The notes under the pieces: generated by a model
Databases searched by the model: none
What the model was told of the DNA's origin: nothing
The model's input: only the letters and a program-made list of their open reading frames with translations
Program-made: the position numbers and the translations under genes
Assembly (NCBI RefSeq): GCF_900156675.1
Contig: NZ_FTOH01000012.1
Location: 42,664 to 106,663, forward strand
Length of the DNA: 64,000 nucleotides
From: Thalassolituus maritimus
Lineage (GTDB): Bacteria; Pseudomonadota; Gammaproteobacteria; Pseudomonadales; Oceanobacteraceae
Direction of reading: 5' to 3'
Shown: piece after piece, positions 37,729-46,503 of the stretch
Layout of the letters: every line of letters begins with the position of its first letter
Position numbering within the stretch: the first letter of the stretch is position 1

Positions 37729-38158
37729 TACCCAGGGCCCGGTTCAGGACACGGAGCTTACAACTGTAACACTCGAACAGTGGCAGGAAGAGAAAGCTTC
37801 TTTCGCTGGTCAGTCACTTGAACTGACCGTTTCCAGCGACCAAACGGCAGATCTCTTTGGTGAAGATGCGGCGAATTTCGCACGCATCTCCATCGATTTC
37901 CCTAAGTTTGCCGATGGCCGTGGTTATTCTGCGGCCAGATTGCTGCGTGAAAAATACAAATATACCGGTGAGCTGCGTGCCGTCGGTGACGTACTGATTG
38001 ATCAGGTATTTTTCATGAAGCGTTGCGGCTTCGATACGTACGCACTGCGTGAAGACCAGATCGTTGAAGACGCTATCGCCGCCTTCTCAACCTTCACCAA
38101 CCCGTACCAGAATGACGTCCATGATCAGCGACCGCTGTTCAGACGCCGCCTGAGCTAA
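37712..38158 (+). CDS. DUF934 protein, sulfite reductase partner
   Basis: A 148-residue DUF934 protein with the family segments ISIDFPKFADGRGYSAARLLR and GDVLIDQVFFMKRCGFD. It is nearly always encoded directly behind this type of cysI and is needed for or linked to sulfite reduction; the mechanism is not established. The ATG is inside the cysI end with a strong AAGGAGG ribosome site (about 37699-37705), showing tight coupling. Confidence 0.9.
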   Translation: MANLINTQGPVQDTELTTVTLEQWQEEKASFAGQSLELTVSSDQTADLFGEDAANFARISIDFPKFADGRGYSAARLLREKYKYTGELRAVGDVLIDQVFFMKRCGFDTYALREDQIVEDAIAAFSTFTNPYQNDVHDQRPLFRRRLS

Positions 38159-38226
38159 AACACGCTCTCTTTTCTGTGGCGCTCCCGCCTTCTGTGTCTT
38201 AACCTTAAGTCACATTTGGGGGAGTT

Positions 38227-39387
38227 ATGCCACAGGATATCGTTTTTTCTTTCTTTCTTATTTTTGCCGGTGCACTCGTTCTCGCGACTTTCGCACTCTA
38301 CACACGCCAACCCATACTCGTCGCCTACATAGCACTCGGTGCCATTGCAGGCCCGTATGGCATGGGCTGGATTGAGCACCCAGATGAGCTCACAGACATG
38401 GCTCATATCGGGATTATATTTCTTCTCTTTCTCCTCGGGCTGGATATGCAGCCTTCTTCGCTGTTTGCGGTACTGAAGAAAGCGATGTCCGTTGCACTAC
38501 TCAGCTCGTTGCTGTTCTTTGGCGTAGGGGCCGGCGTCACACACCTGCTTGGCTACGGATTTATGGATGCCATCATCGTTGGCCTGGCGCTTATGTTTTC
38601 GAGCACCATCATTGGTTTAAAACTCCTGCCCACGACGGTTCTCCACCACAAACACAGTGGTGAACTCATGGTCGGTCTTCTCCTGATTCAGGATATGATC
38701 GCTATCCTGACTCTCATACTACTTGGCGTGCTGAGCGGTGAATCCGACCAGCCTGTCTGGCAGCCGTTTCTGGCCCTGCCTGTACTCGCGGCAGCCTGTT
38801 ACCTGATCGTGAAGCTAATTCTTCTTCCGCTCATTCAACGCTTCGATCGCTATCAGGAATACCTGTTCATTATGGCCATCGGCTGGTGTCTGGCTGTTGC
38901 CGAGGCCGCTGCTGTGATCGGACTTTCCGAGGAGATAGGTGCATTCATTGCCGGGGTGACTCTGGCAACCAGCCCTATCGCTCAGTTTATGGCGATCAGC
39001 CTTAAGCCACTGAGAGACTTCTTTCTGGTCATGTTCTTTTTCACACTGGGTGCGGGCGTCAATCTTGGAATGCTGGAGGAGGTGCTGGTTGGCGCAGTGT
39101 TACTGGCGGGGGCTGTTATGACGCTGAAACCATTGACGTTCCGGGTGCTTCTCGGGCGCTTCAGTGAGACGCCGAAGCTAGCCTGGGATGTTGGTTTCCG
39201 GCTGGGGCAAATCAGTGAGTTTTCACTGCTGGTGGTATTCGTGGCAATTGAGAGCGCACTCCTCACGGAGCGCGCATCCCTCCTGGTTCAGGCAACAGCG
39301 ATTATCACATTCGTCCTGTCCAGCTATATCGTCGTATTCAACTACCCCAACCCAATCGCCATCAGCGACAAGTTGAGGCGTGATTGA
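38227..39387 (+). CDS. CPA2-family cation:proton antiporter
   Basis: 386 residues with about 12 membrane helices, KefB/KefC-like transport domain without the RCK/TrkA-N domain. Family motifs are ILVAYIALGAIAGPYGMGW, IFLLFLLGLDMQP, MFSSTIIGLKLLP, LLIQDMIAI (the conserved Gln-Asp) and LSEEIGAFIAGVTLA. It probably exchanges K+ or Na+ for H+. GGGGGAG gives a strong start. Its stop lies next to the convergent acuI stop with no terminator between. Confidence 0.9.
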   Translation: MPQDIVFSFFLIFAGALVLATFALYTRQPILVAYIALGAIAGPYGMGWIEHPDELTDMAHIGIIFLLFLLGLDMQPSSLFAVLKKAMSVALLSSLLFFGVGAGVTHLLGYGFMDAIIVGLALMFSSTIIGLKLLPTTVLHHKHSGELMVGLLLIQDMIAILTLILLGVLSGESDQPVWQPFLALPVLAAACYLIVKLILLPLIQRFDRYQEYLFIMAIGWCLAVAEAAAVIGLSEEIGAFIAGVTLATSPIAQFMAISLKPLRDFFLVMFFFTLGAGVNLGMLEEVLVGAVLLAGAVMTLKPLTFRVLLGRFSETPKLAWDVGFRLGQISEFSLLVVFVAIESALLTERASLLVQATAIITFVLSSYIVVFNYPNPIAISDKLRRD

Positions 39388-40380
39388 CTAGTCTTTATTC
39401 AGGTTAACGCGGTAACGACCGACGCCTTCCCCTTTGATGATCCGGGAGAGAACACCAGGAAGTTCTTTCCGTCCGATCTCAGTGGTCATGGTTTCAAGGC
39501 TTTCCAGCTTCCAGTCGCCAGCAGCCTTATCCAGTACCGCTTGCTTGTCCGCTCGTGGAATCTCAACCGAATCCACACCGAGAAGACTAACGCCACGCAG
39601 AATAAACGGGAACACACTCGCTTCAACCTTGACGCCAGCAATCATACCGCAAGTAGTCACGGCGCCCTCAGGCATCAGCTGCGGCAGTATGGCTGACACC
39701 ATATCCCCACCGACGGTATCAACAGCCGCCTGATAAACAGGCTTCGCCATCGCTTTACCTTTCAGTGACAGCACGTCATCGCGGCTTACGATGCGTTTTG
39801 CACCAAGAGATTCAAGCCAGTCGTTTTTATCTGCTTTACCTGAAAGAGCAACAACACTGTAGCCGAGTTTAGACAGCAGAGAGACAGCCACAGAACCAAC
39901 GCCGCCTGTCGCACCCGTAACCAATACAGGGCCGCGATCTGGCGAGATACCTGCGCGTTCAAGTTTTTGTACGCTCAGAGCCGCAGTAAAGCCAGCGGTA
40001 CCCCACGCCATCGCCTCTGACGCTGAAATACCCTCAGGTTTCTTCAGCACCCATGCGGCAGGCACACGAATATGCTGGCCATAACCGCCGTTTGTATTCA
40101 TGCCCAGGTCGTAACCGAATACGACAACCTCGTCACCCTTCGAGAACGCGCTATCACTGCTTTCAAGAACAGTACCTGCGGCATCAATACCCGGTGTGTG
40201 CGGATAGGCTTTTGTGACGCCACGATTACCACTCGCTGAAAGTGCATCTTTGTAGTTCACCGAAGAGTAGGCAACCTCGATAAGGACGTCCCCCTCCGGC
40301 AAGTCGGCATCTTCCTGCTCAACCCACGAAGCCTCGAATTTCTTATCCGCTTCCTCTACCCGATATGCTAGAAAACTCAT
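39388..40380 (-). CDS. acuI: Acrylyl-CoA reductase-type quinone oxidoreductase AcuI/YhdH
   Basis: A 330-residue zinc-free MDR enzyme: SSVNYKDALSASGNRGVT and HTPGIDAAGTVLES in the substrate domain, then VLVTGATGGVGSVAVSLLSKLGY for NADPH binding. The YhdH/AcuI subfamily reduces acryloyl-CoA to propionyl-CoA, removing the toxic product of DMSP breakdown. No other DMSP genes are near, so housekeeping acryloyl detoxification is the likely role. It is 4 bp behind sohB. Confidence 0.88.
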   Translation of the reverse strand: MSFLAYRVEEADKKFEASWVEQEDADLPEGDVLIEVAYSSVNYKDALSASGNRGVTKAYPHTPGIDAAGTVLESSDSAFSKGDEVVVFGYDLGMNTNGGYGQHIRVPAAWVLKKPEGISASEAMAWGTAGFTAALSVQKLERAGISPDRGPVLVTGATGGVGSVAVSLLSKLGYSVVALSGKADKNDWLESLGAKRIVSRDDVLSLKGKAMAKPVYQAAVDTVGGDMVSAILPQLMPEGAVTTCGMIAGVKVEASVFPFILRGVSLLGVDSVEIPRADKQAVLDKAAGDWKLESLETMTTEIGRKELPGVLSRIIKGEGVGRYRVNLNKD

Positions 40381-40384
40381 CGTA

Positions 40385-41449
40385 TTACCCTTTTGTCTGC
40401 ATCTGATTCTGAACGGCAGTCAGGACTCGCGTCACGGCACGCTCAAAGCCTGCCTGAGCGGCAAAGCCCATACGCTCCTGGAATGACCGACGGTACTCAT
40501 ACGCGACCGTATACACATCCGCGCGTTCGCATGCTGAGACAAGATAATCATCACTTGTTCCCACTTCGTCTATCAGCTTTTGGTCGAGTGCCTGCTGGCC
40601 GTACCAGATATCTCCGGTAGCAACCGCATCAATGTCAACACGAGGGCGGAACTGTTTCACATGCTGCTTGAAAAGAACGTGGGTATCGTTCAGATCAGAC
40701 TGAAATTTCTCTCGCGCTTTATCAGTATTTTCACCGAACATGGTTACTGTGCGCTTATATTCACCCGCAGTGAACATTTCGAAATCTACATCGTTCTTTT
40801 TGAGAAGCTTATTGAAGTTCGGGAGCTGGGCCACAACGCCAATAGAACCAACAATTGCAAACGGAGCAGCAACCACCCGGTCTGCAAGGCAGGCCATCAT
40901 GTAGCCGCCGCTTGCGGCGACTTTATCGATGCATACAGTAAGCTGGATACCTTTGTCACGGATGCGCTTTAATTGCGATGCAGCAAGGCCATAGGAGTGC
41001 ACCATACCACCGCCACTTTCGAGGCGGACAACGACTTCGTCGTCCTTGGTGGCCATGGTCAGGATAGCCGTAATCTCACGGCGCATAAGGTCAACATCAG
41101 ATGCTTTGATGTCACCATCAAAATCGATGACGTACACACGTTTTGTTTCTTTGGAAGCATCCGCCCCAGCAGAGGCTGCTTTCTTCTCTGCCTTCTGTTT
41201 CGCCTTGTCTTCTTTCTTCCGGTCTTTTTCCAGCTGTTTCAGAGTAGCTTCTGTATTGATCTCATTTTCGAGCTGCTCTTTATAGTCTTCCAGCTGCTCG
41301 TTCAGCTTACGAATTTTCAGTTCACCCTCGGAGCCCGACTTTTTCTGTCGGCTACCTAGTGCGATCATTCCACCGGCGACCACCAGAATGGCCACGACGA
41401 GTGTAACTGTCTTCAAGAGAAAGCTGCCGTAATCTGCAATAAACTCCAC
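40385..41449 (-). CDS. sohB: Inner-membrane S49 peptidase SohB
   Basis: 354 residues: one N-terminal membrane helix (about 10-30), a charged Lys/Glu-rich coiled-coil (about 38-90) and an S49 (SppA-type) protease domain. The catalytic Ser is in KVAASGGYMMACLADRVVA, and FAIVGSIGVVAQLP follows. SohB degrades membrane or signal-peptide fragments. The GTG start has AGGA upstream. acuI follows at 4 bp. Confidence 0.92.
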   Translation of the reverse strand: MEFIADYGSFLLKTVTLVVAILVVAGGMIALGSRQKKSGSEGELKIRKLNEQLEDYKEQLENEINTEATLKQLEKDRKKEDKAKQKAEKKAASAGADASKETKRVYVIDFDGDIKASDVDLMRREITAILTMATKDDEVVVRLESGGGMVHSYGLAASQLKRIRDKGIQLTVCIDKVAASGGYMMACLADRVVAAPFAIVGSIGVVAQLPNFNKLLKKNDVDFEMFTAGEYKRTVTMFGENTDKAREKFQSDLNDTHVLFKQHVKQFRPRVDIDAVATGDIWYGQQALDQKLIDEVGTSDDYLVSACERADVYTVAYEYRRSFQERMGFAAQAGFERAVTRVLTAVQNQMQTKG

Positions 41450-41571
41450 TCAGATATCCTTTAATCCTGTATTTGGGAAGAGCCAGCATAACGAAAACCG
41501 GGCGTGCCGCAAGCTCTGTCAGGTAAGAGAAGTAACCGCAGTCTGAAATTCAAACAATCGTTCGAATTTCG

Positions 41572-41600
41572 TTGACACCCTCCAGAGGGCCACTTAGAGT
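41572..41600 (+). promoter_or_regulatory. Sigma-70 promoter of the SCP2 gene
   Basis: TTGACA (41572-41577), a 17-bp spacer, TAGAGT (41595-41600). A near-consensus vegetative promoter giving a leader of about 75 nt before the ATG at 41684. Confidence 0.75.
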
Positions 41601-41683
41601 GTCGACAGGCCTGAACGGGCACGAATCAACGGCAGTACTTCCGCCGCCGTAGAACAACACGTAAGTAACCGAAGGATATTGAT

Positions 41684-41998
41684 ATGTCATCTGCTGCTGA
41701 ATTCATCAATGAAATGAACGCTAAATTCAACCCAGCTGCCGCTGAAGGCCTGGATCTGGTTTTCCAGTTCAACATCGAAGACGCGGACAACTACCACCTG
41801 ATCGTTAAAGACGGCGCCTGCGAAGTTGTTCAGGGTGAAGCGGGTGATCCAAACGTAACTCTGATCATGAACAGCGAGACCCTGCAGGGTATCGTTAATG
41901 GTGATCTGGACGGCATGATGGCATTCATGTCTGGTCAGCTGAAAGTCGAAGGCGACATGATGCTGGCGACTAAGCTGGGTGAACTGTTCCCTGCTTAA
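41684..41998 (+). CDS. SCP2 sterol-binding-domain protein
   Basis: A 104-residue single SCP2 domain. It has FQFNIEDADNYHLIVKDGACEV, then GDPNVTLIMNSETLQGIVNG and MMAFMSGQLKVEGDMMLATKL, the usual lipid-binding fold. It probably binds fatty acyl or other lipids in the cytoplasm; the ligand is unknown. It has its own strong promoter, an AAGGAT ribosome site and a strong terminator, so it is a monocistronic and probably well expressed gene. Confidence 0.92.
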   Translation: MSSAAEFINEMNAKFNPAAAEGLDLVFQFNIEDADNYHLIVKDGACEVVQGEAGDPNVTLIMNSETLQGIVNGDLDGMMAFMSGQLKVEGDMMLATKLGELFPA

Positions 41999-42014
41999 TA
42001 TCGACAGATACGAT

Positions 42015-42040
42015 AAAAGCGGCCGATGGCCGCTTTTTTT
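42015..42040. terminator. Terminator after the SCP2 gene
   Basis: AAAAGCGGCC (42015-42024), loop GAT, GGCCGCTTTT (42028-42037) and more T. A symmetric A/T-flanked stem between convergent genes, able to work both ways. Confidence 0.92.
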
Positions 42041-42051
42041 GTACTTGTGTT

Positions 42052-42693
42052 TTACCACTGCCCGGCGATGGCGCTCTCCGCAACGTCATTCACCGGCCGA
42101 GCGACCAGTCCTTTCGTGGTCCGGACAACACTGAACACAGCACCATTCTCCATAGGCATATAGACTGCGCTGCCAAAATCTGCATCCAGCCACAGATCGT
42201 AGTTGCGTAACCAGCTCCAGACATCAAAGCCTTCGGAACCACCAAACCCATAAACCGTTCTAGGTGCACTACGTTCCTGCTCAAGACTCAGATAACGCCC
42301 TGACAAGCGATCAAACCGATACAAAGGTTCCTTGCCCAATGCCAGTAATGGGCCAGTCCATACCAGCATACGTACATCGAGCTGCCATTGATCGCCTTTT
42401 ACAACGAAGCGCTCTTCTTCGCCTTCAGAGTCAACCAATGTCAGATCAAATACCTGTGGCTCGATTTCATAAATGCTTACCGACGCCAGAGGCCGTTCCT
42501 GAATGGCGGATCGATAGCTGGCCAGATCCCACACGACCAACCCTAACCAGATAGCCCCAGCAATAAGAATCATTCCTGTAGTGCCTCGGAGCCACTGCCT
42601 GAACCAGCCTTTGCCGGCCCAGAGAAAGAGTGCCACAACGACCGCAATTAGAATTGCGCCACTGCTGATTAGTGTAAGACTAGTTTGCAACAT
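42052..42693 (-). CDS. Hypothetical two-helix membrane protein
   Basis: 213 residues: two membrane helices (about 9-25 and 38-56), then a mostly beta, probably periplasmic domain of about 150 residues (SIYEIEPQVFDLTLVDSEGEEERFVVKGDQWQLDVRM in outline). I recall similar proteins annotated as multidrug efflux pump-like in Pseudomonas beside fimL, but no efflux fold is visible, so that name should not be trusted. It overlaps the fimL end by 14 bp. Confidence 0.7.
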   Translation of the reverse strand: MLQTSLTLISSGAILIAVVVALFLWAGKGWFRQWLRGTTGMILIAGAIWLGLVVWDLASYRSAIQERPLASVSIYEIEPQVFDLTLVDSEGEEERFVVKGDQWQLDVRMLVWTGPLLALGKEPLYRFDRLSGRYLSLEQERSAPRTVYGFGGSEGFDVWSWLRNYDLWLDADFGSAVYMPMENGAVFSVVRTTKGLVARPVNDVAESAIAGQW

Positions 42694-44320
42694 GACCGGC
42701 TCTCAACTGCACCATACTCTCTTCAGCCATGCGTAATGCATCACTGCCGCCAGAGGCTGGAGAATCATACGTGTCCAGATAGTACTCAACTGCAGTTACT
42801 GCGTCAGCAAAGGCATCCATATCCTGAGACGAAGGTGCCACTCTTGAGTCCATCACCTGATGCTCGACGAACTCCTCAAGCTCGAGCAACATCGCGCGGA
42901 GATCGGCCTTACCCAGAAAAATAACTGCACCACTTACGTCCCGCAGGCTCTTGCCTACATTCTTCACGTGCAGTTTATCTCCGCTATCAACATAGGAAGC
43001 CACGGCTCTTTTCACCATCACTAGCGCTGTCACCGACTCAGAGACCACAGCGATATTCGCCTCTTTAAGCGTGACGGGATCAATAACCTGAGAACCTTTC
43101 AGGCTGTTAGACTGAACAATTGCCTGAACATCCTGTTCGATACGGATAATGTCGTCAGCCAGCCCTTCAATATCCGCCTGTCCCGACCGTATCTGACGGA
43201 TTACTCCGTCAGCGAGCTCGGCCGTCGGATTCATATCGACCATGATCAGGGTATCTGAGATACGCTCCAGCCGCTCGATCAACTCAGAGTCTTCGACAGC
43301 AAGTTCGGGGTTGCGCTGACTGCGATCAATGATGTCTTTTAATGCTTCAATTTCGTCCTGCAGAGCGCGTGCGAAGGACACCAGCGCAGACTGGTCCGGA
43401 CCACTAAGATCGTTACGGGTGACCCTCAACTCCCGTTCGCGAACATGATCCGCCAACTGGAAACTGCTGTGCAGCAGTTTCAGACGGTCAGACTCAGGCT
43501 GAGCCAACGCAACCAGGTACAGGAACTCTTTCAGCAAAGCGTCAGATGGCTGCTCGTTGAATGCTGCACCTTCAGTTGCCTGAAGTTTACGGACCTGACG
43601 ATCCAACTGACCAACCAGAGAGATACGCTGTGGTGTGACGTCGAATTCATCCTGCTGCAAAGCATCCAGCGCTCCAGAAACAACTTCCCAGAATATCCAG
43701 CTGTGAGATCCTCTGGCCGCCACCTCAAGACGTTCAACAGCCCTGACGAGCACCTGTAAGGGGCCACGTTTGCCGGAGCCACGAATTAGTCCCAGCAAGC
43801 CCAGTTGAAGCATTTGCCGCACACGACGATAAGCGACTGCACGATTCGCAGCGGCCCGCGGCTGGTCCAGTTTCGGGCGTAGGTTATTTAAAAAGAAGTA
43901 CCCCTCGGGCAAGCCTTTTTCTGAACGCTCTCGCCGTACAAGATTGATAGTCGGAATCAACAGCGAGGGGGCAACATCCTGACCTGTGATTACAAATTCG
44001 ATGTATCGTTTCAGGTACACCACTGCCTGAGTGGACGCATCAAGAAGGCCTTCACTGACACCTGAATTGAGTGATCGGCGGATGGTTTCGGTAAGCTCCT
44101 CACACAAGCGCTCACCTGCACGGAAGTCGAGCATCTTAAAAGTGCCGCGAAGCTGGCGAATTTCTTCCAGAAAAGTACGGATGGTCTCTTCACTGCCATC
44201 GCTACTGTAGGTATCCAGCTGAACCGCCGCATGGTCCAGCGCGTTTTCAATCTCTTTGCGCACCACGTGTAACGACGATGCGAATTGATTTGAAACTTCT
44301 GCGCTAGGTAAATCTGCCAT
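42680..44320 (-). CDS. fimL: FimL, ChpA-N-terminus-like pilus and virulence regulator
   Basis: A 546-residue helical protein like Pseudomonas FimL, related to the HPt-containing N-terminus of the chemosensory kinase ChpA. Features include FLEEIRQLRGTFKMLDFRAGERLCEELTE, laid out like an HPt helix but without the phospho-His, then LPEGYFFLNNLRPKLDQPR. FimL acts with PilG and CyaB to tune cAMP and type IV pilus function. Its place beside dnaQ-rnhA supports the call. Confidence 0.85.
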   Translation of the reverse strand: MADLPSAEVSNQFASSLHVVRKEIENALDHAAVQLDTYSSDGSEETIRTFLEEIRQLRGTFKMLDFRAGERLCEELTETIRRSLNSGVSEGLLDASTQAVVYLKRYIEFVITGQDVAPSLLIPTINLVRRERSEKGLPEGYFFLNNLRPKLDQPRAAANRAVAYRRVRQMLQLGLLGLIRGSGKRGPLQVLVRAVERLEVAARGSHSWIFWEVVSGALDALQQDEFDVTPQRISLVGQLDRQVRKLQATEGAAFNEQPSDALLKEFLYLVALAQPESDRLKLLHSSFQLADHVRERELRVTRNDLSGPDQSALVSFARALQDEIEALKDIIDRSQRNPELAVEDSELIERLERISDTLIMVDMNPTAELADGVIRQIRSGQADIEGLADDIIRIEQDVQAIVQSNSLKGSQVIDPVTLKEANIAVVSESVTALVMVKRAVASYVDSGDKLHVKNVGKSLRDVSGAVIFLGKADLRAMLLELEEFVEHQVMDSRVAPSSQDMDAFADAVTAVEYYLDTYDSPASGGSDALRMAEESMVQLRAGHVAN

Positions 44321-44529
44321 TTTTATTGTCTTCCTGTCCGGCCAATAATGCCGCCGGGTTGTTTATCACTGAATAGTCTCTCTGGCGGATTCTACCGGAG
44401 TGATGGGTGTCTTCATCAACTGGCGGACAGACGCACCGATATCCCGTAGAAACGGCATAGTTCAACATAACGTGCCTGGTTGATAAATCCGTGCTCGCCT
44501 TCGCAGTTTCGCTATTCAGTTTTTTATTA

Positions 44530-45228
44530 TTAAGAGCGACGCCACAGCGCCCCTTCACTTTTCTTATCAATCAAATCCAGAAACGCCTCGTGGGCGGCTG
44601 TTTCCTCTGTAGTGGCCTTTACTACTTTCAATGCCGCTGCATCGACTTTGATGTCGCCCAGATCAAGCTCGACAACCCCCGAATCTGATTCGTCCTCCCC
44701 AAGGGCGAGATCCGTCTGGCCGCCGGTCATCATCAGATAAACATCGGCCAGAATTTCGGCATCGAGCAAAGCGCCGTGGAGTTCACGGTGCGAGTTATCA
44801 ATACCATAGCGTTTACACAAGGCATCAAGGCTGGCACGTGCACCCGGATGCATCTGGCGGGCCATCACAAGCGTATCGAGGATGCCACAGAAATCGCGTG
44901 TTGGCGTCATATTCAGGCGCGAGAATTCCGCATCCATCATACCAACGTCAAACGGCGCGTTGTGAATAACAAGCTGAGCGCCATCAATAAACGAACGAAA
45001 ATCATCAACGACCTGACTGAATACAGGCGCGCCCTGTTCAATCAACCACTCGTTGGTAATGCCATGAACCTCTGCTGCCTCTTCATCAATAGGCCGCTCA
45101 GGGTTGATATAAACGTGATAATGCCGTCCGGTCAGCTTGCGTTTAATAACCTCAACACAGCCGATTTCGATGATTCTGTGACCATCGCCAATACCGGTGG
45201 TTTCCGTATCAAGTACTACCTGTCTCAT
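44530..45228 (-). CDS. dnaQ: DNA polymerase III epsilon subunit (proofreading exonuclease)
   Basis: A 232-residue DEDDh 3'-5' exonuclease: VLDTETTGI (D7, E9), [16 protein letters not shown], and the final [19 protein letters not shown] with catalytic His and Asp. A C-terminal tail of about 50 residues binds the polymerase alpha subunit. It corrects misincorporation in the replisome. The ATG overlaps the rnhA stop (ATGA). In E. coli the two genes are divergent; here they are co-directional, as in Pseudomonas. Confidence 0.96.
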   Translation of the reverse strand: MRQVVLDTETTGIGDGHRIIEIGCVEVIKRKLTGRHYHVYINPERPIDEEAAEVHGITNEWLIEQGAPVFSQVVDDFRSFIDGAQLVIHNAPFDVGMMDAEFSRLNMTPTRDFCGILDTLVMARQMHPGARASLDALCKRYGIDNSHRELHGALLDAEILADVYLMMTGGQTDLALGEDESDSGVVELDLGDIKVDAAALKVVKATTEETAAHEAFLDLIDKKSEGALWRRS

Positions 45229-45659
45229 TTAACTGCCTCTGCTGCACCCCGATTTGCCAGTTGATCCGCACGTTCATTGCCATCATGGCCGGCATGCCCT
45301 TTTACCCAGTGCCATTCAACCTCATGGCGCGAGCACTCCTTATCGAGAGCTTGCCACAAATCTTTATTTTTCACCGGTTGTTTTGATGCCGTCTTCCAAC
45401 CGTTTTTTTTCCAACCAGCCAACCACTGATTAATGCCTTGTTTTACGTACTTCGAGTCTGTTGTCAGAACAACCTGACAAGGGCGGGTCAAGGCCTTCAG
45501 GCCCTCGATTGCGGCCATGAGTTCCATACGATTGTTCGTCGTATTGTTTTCGCCACCCCACAGCTCTTTTTCGTTTTCGCCGTATTTTAACAATGCGCCC
45601 CAGCCTCCCGGGCCCGGGTTACCTTTACACGCACCATCGGTGAACAGCTCTACTTTCAT
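45225..45659 (-). CDS. rnhA: Ribonuclease HI
   Basis: Degrades the RNA strand of RNA:DNA hybrids. The 144 residues carry the four catalytic acidic residues in [33 protein letters not shown] and NERADQLA, plus the basic protrusion [19 protein letters not shown]. It lies 3 bp downstream of the methyltransferase gene and is coupled to dnaQ. Confidence 0.97.
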   Translation of the reverse strand: MKVELFTDGACKGNPGPGGWGALLKYGENEKELWGGENNTTNNRMELMAAIEGLKALTRPCQVVLTTDSKYVKQGINQWLAGWKKNGWKTASKQPVKNKDLWQALDKECSRHEVEWHWVKGHAGHDGNERADQLANRGAAEAVK

Positions 45660-45662
45660 GTT

Positions 45663-46430
45663 TTACAGTGATCCTTTGATTCTGGATACAGGCTTTCTGG
45701 TCGTAGGAATCGCGAAGCCCAGTTTCGGTTCGCGCCGCACTTTACGCCCTGAACGTATAGTTGTCATGCCTGCTACCGTTTTCCGTGCCACCAGAAGGTA
45801 TATATTTCCGGCGACCATCCGATTGCCTGCCAGAACACGATCAACCCGGCGGCTCATAGCTTCTGATCCAATTTTTACAGGCCATAAATGCGCAGCGGTA
45901 GTGATATTTTCAACCCGAAAGTCCAGTAGCATCAGCCAGTCTGACAAGCGTAACGGTGCGACAGGGTTCGACACCCAGGGCAATTCTGTCGACATGGTCC
46001 GCAGCCACCGAACCCCCCCCCAGGTGCTGTAGGGATTAAATCCAACAACAACCAGATAACCGCCCGAAACAAGCGAGCGAGTGGCCTCCCGCACTAACTG
46101 ATGTGGCCGGCTTGTCATATCGAGCGCATGCTGAAGAACCACGACATCAAGCGTTTCATCAGGGAACGGCCAACGCGTATTATCGATCTGAGCCTGACAA
46201 TCAACCAGGCCTTTCTGCCAGGGCAAACCCACGCGAAAGGTATGATCAGCCCGACTGCGCCCCAGAAACTTAGGATCAGTATCTACGCCGGCGTAAAGAA
46301 GATGACGTCCTCTTAAGTGGGAGACTCTTTCCTCAAGCCACGAGCCCTCCAGCGCCATCAGTCTTTGTGTATCCATGCGACTCAACCATCGCTTCTGAAC
46401 CTGAGTTTTTATTCTGTGGCCGTGTTTCAT
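45663..46430 (-). CDS. SAM-dependent methyltransferase, class I
   Basis: A 255-residue class I methyltransferase. RHLLYAGVDTDPKFL is a weak motif I, DETLDVVVLQHALDMTSRPHQLV is motif II-III, and SGGYLVVVGFNPYSTWG follows. The target is unknown. The ATG at 46430 is chosen because the upstream part to 46631 overlaps the divergent mltD start and is non-homologous. It precedes rnhA-dnaQ in one unit, as in Pseudomonas. The C-terminal 40 residues are basic. Confidence 0.85.
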   Translation of the reverse strand: MKHGHRIKTQVQKRWLSRMDTQRLMALEGSWLEERVSHLRGRHLLYAGVDTDPKFLGRSRADHTFRVGLPWQKGLVDCQAQIDNTRWPFPDETLDVVVLQHALDMTSRPHQLVREATRSLVSGGYLVVVGFNPYSTWGGVRWLRTMSTELPWVSNPVAPLRLSDWLMLLDFRVENITTAAHLWPVKIGSEAMSRRVDRVLAGNRMVAGNIYLLVARKTVAGMTTIRSGRKVRREPKLGFAIPTTRKPVSRIKGSL

Positions 46431-46503
46431 TTGACACTGTTCGCCTTGCGGGCATGGATTATGCTGATAGACTGACAGGAAAACGTAGTCAGACACCAGT
46501 TGT

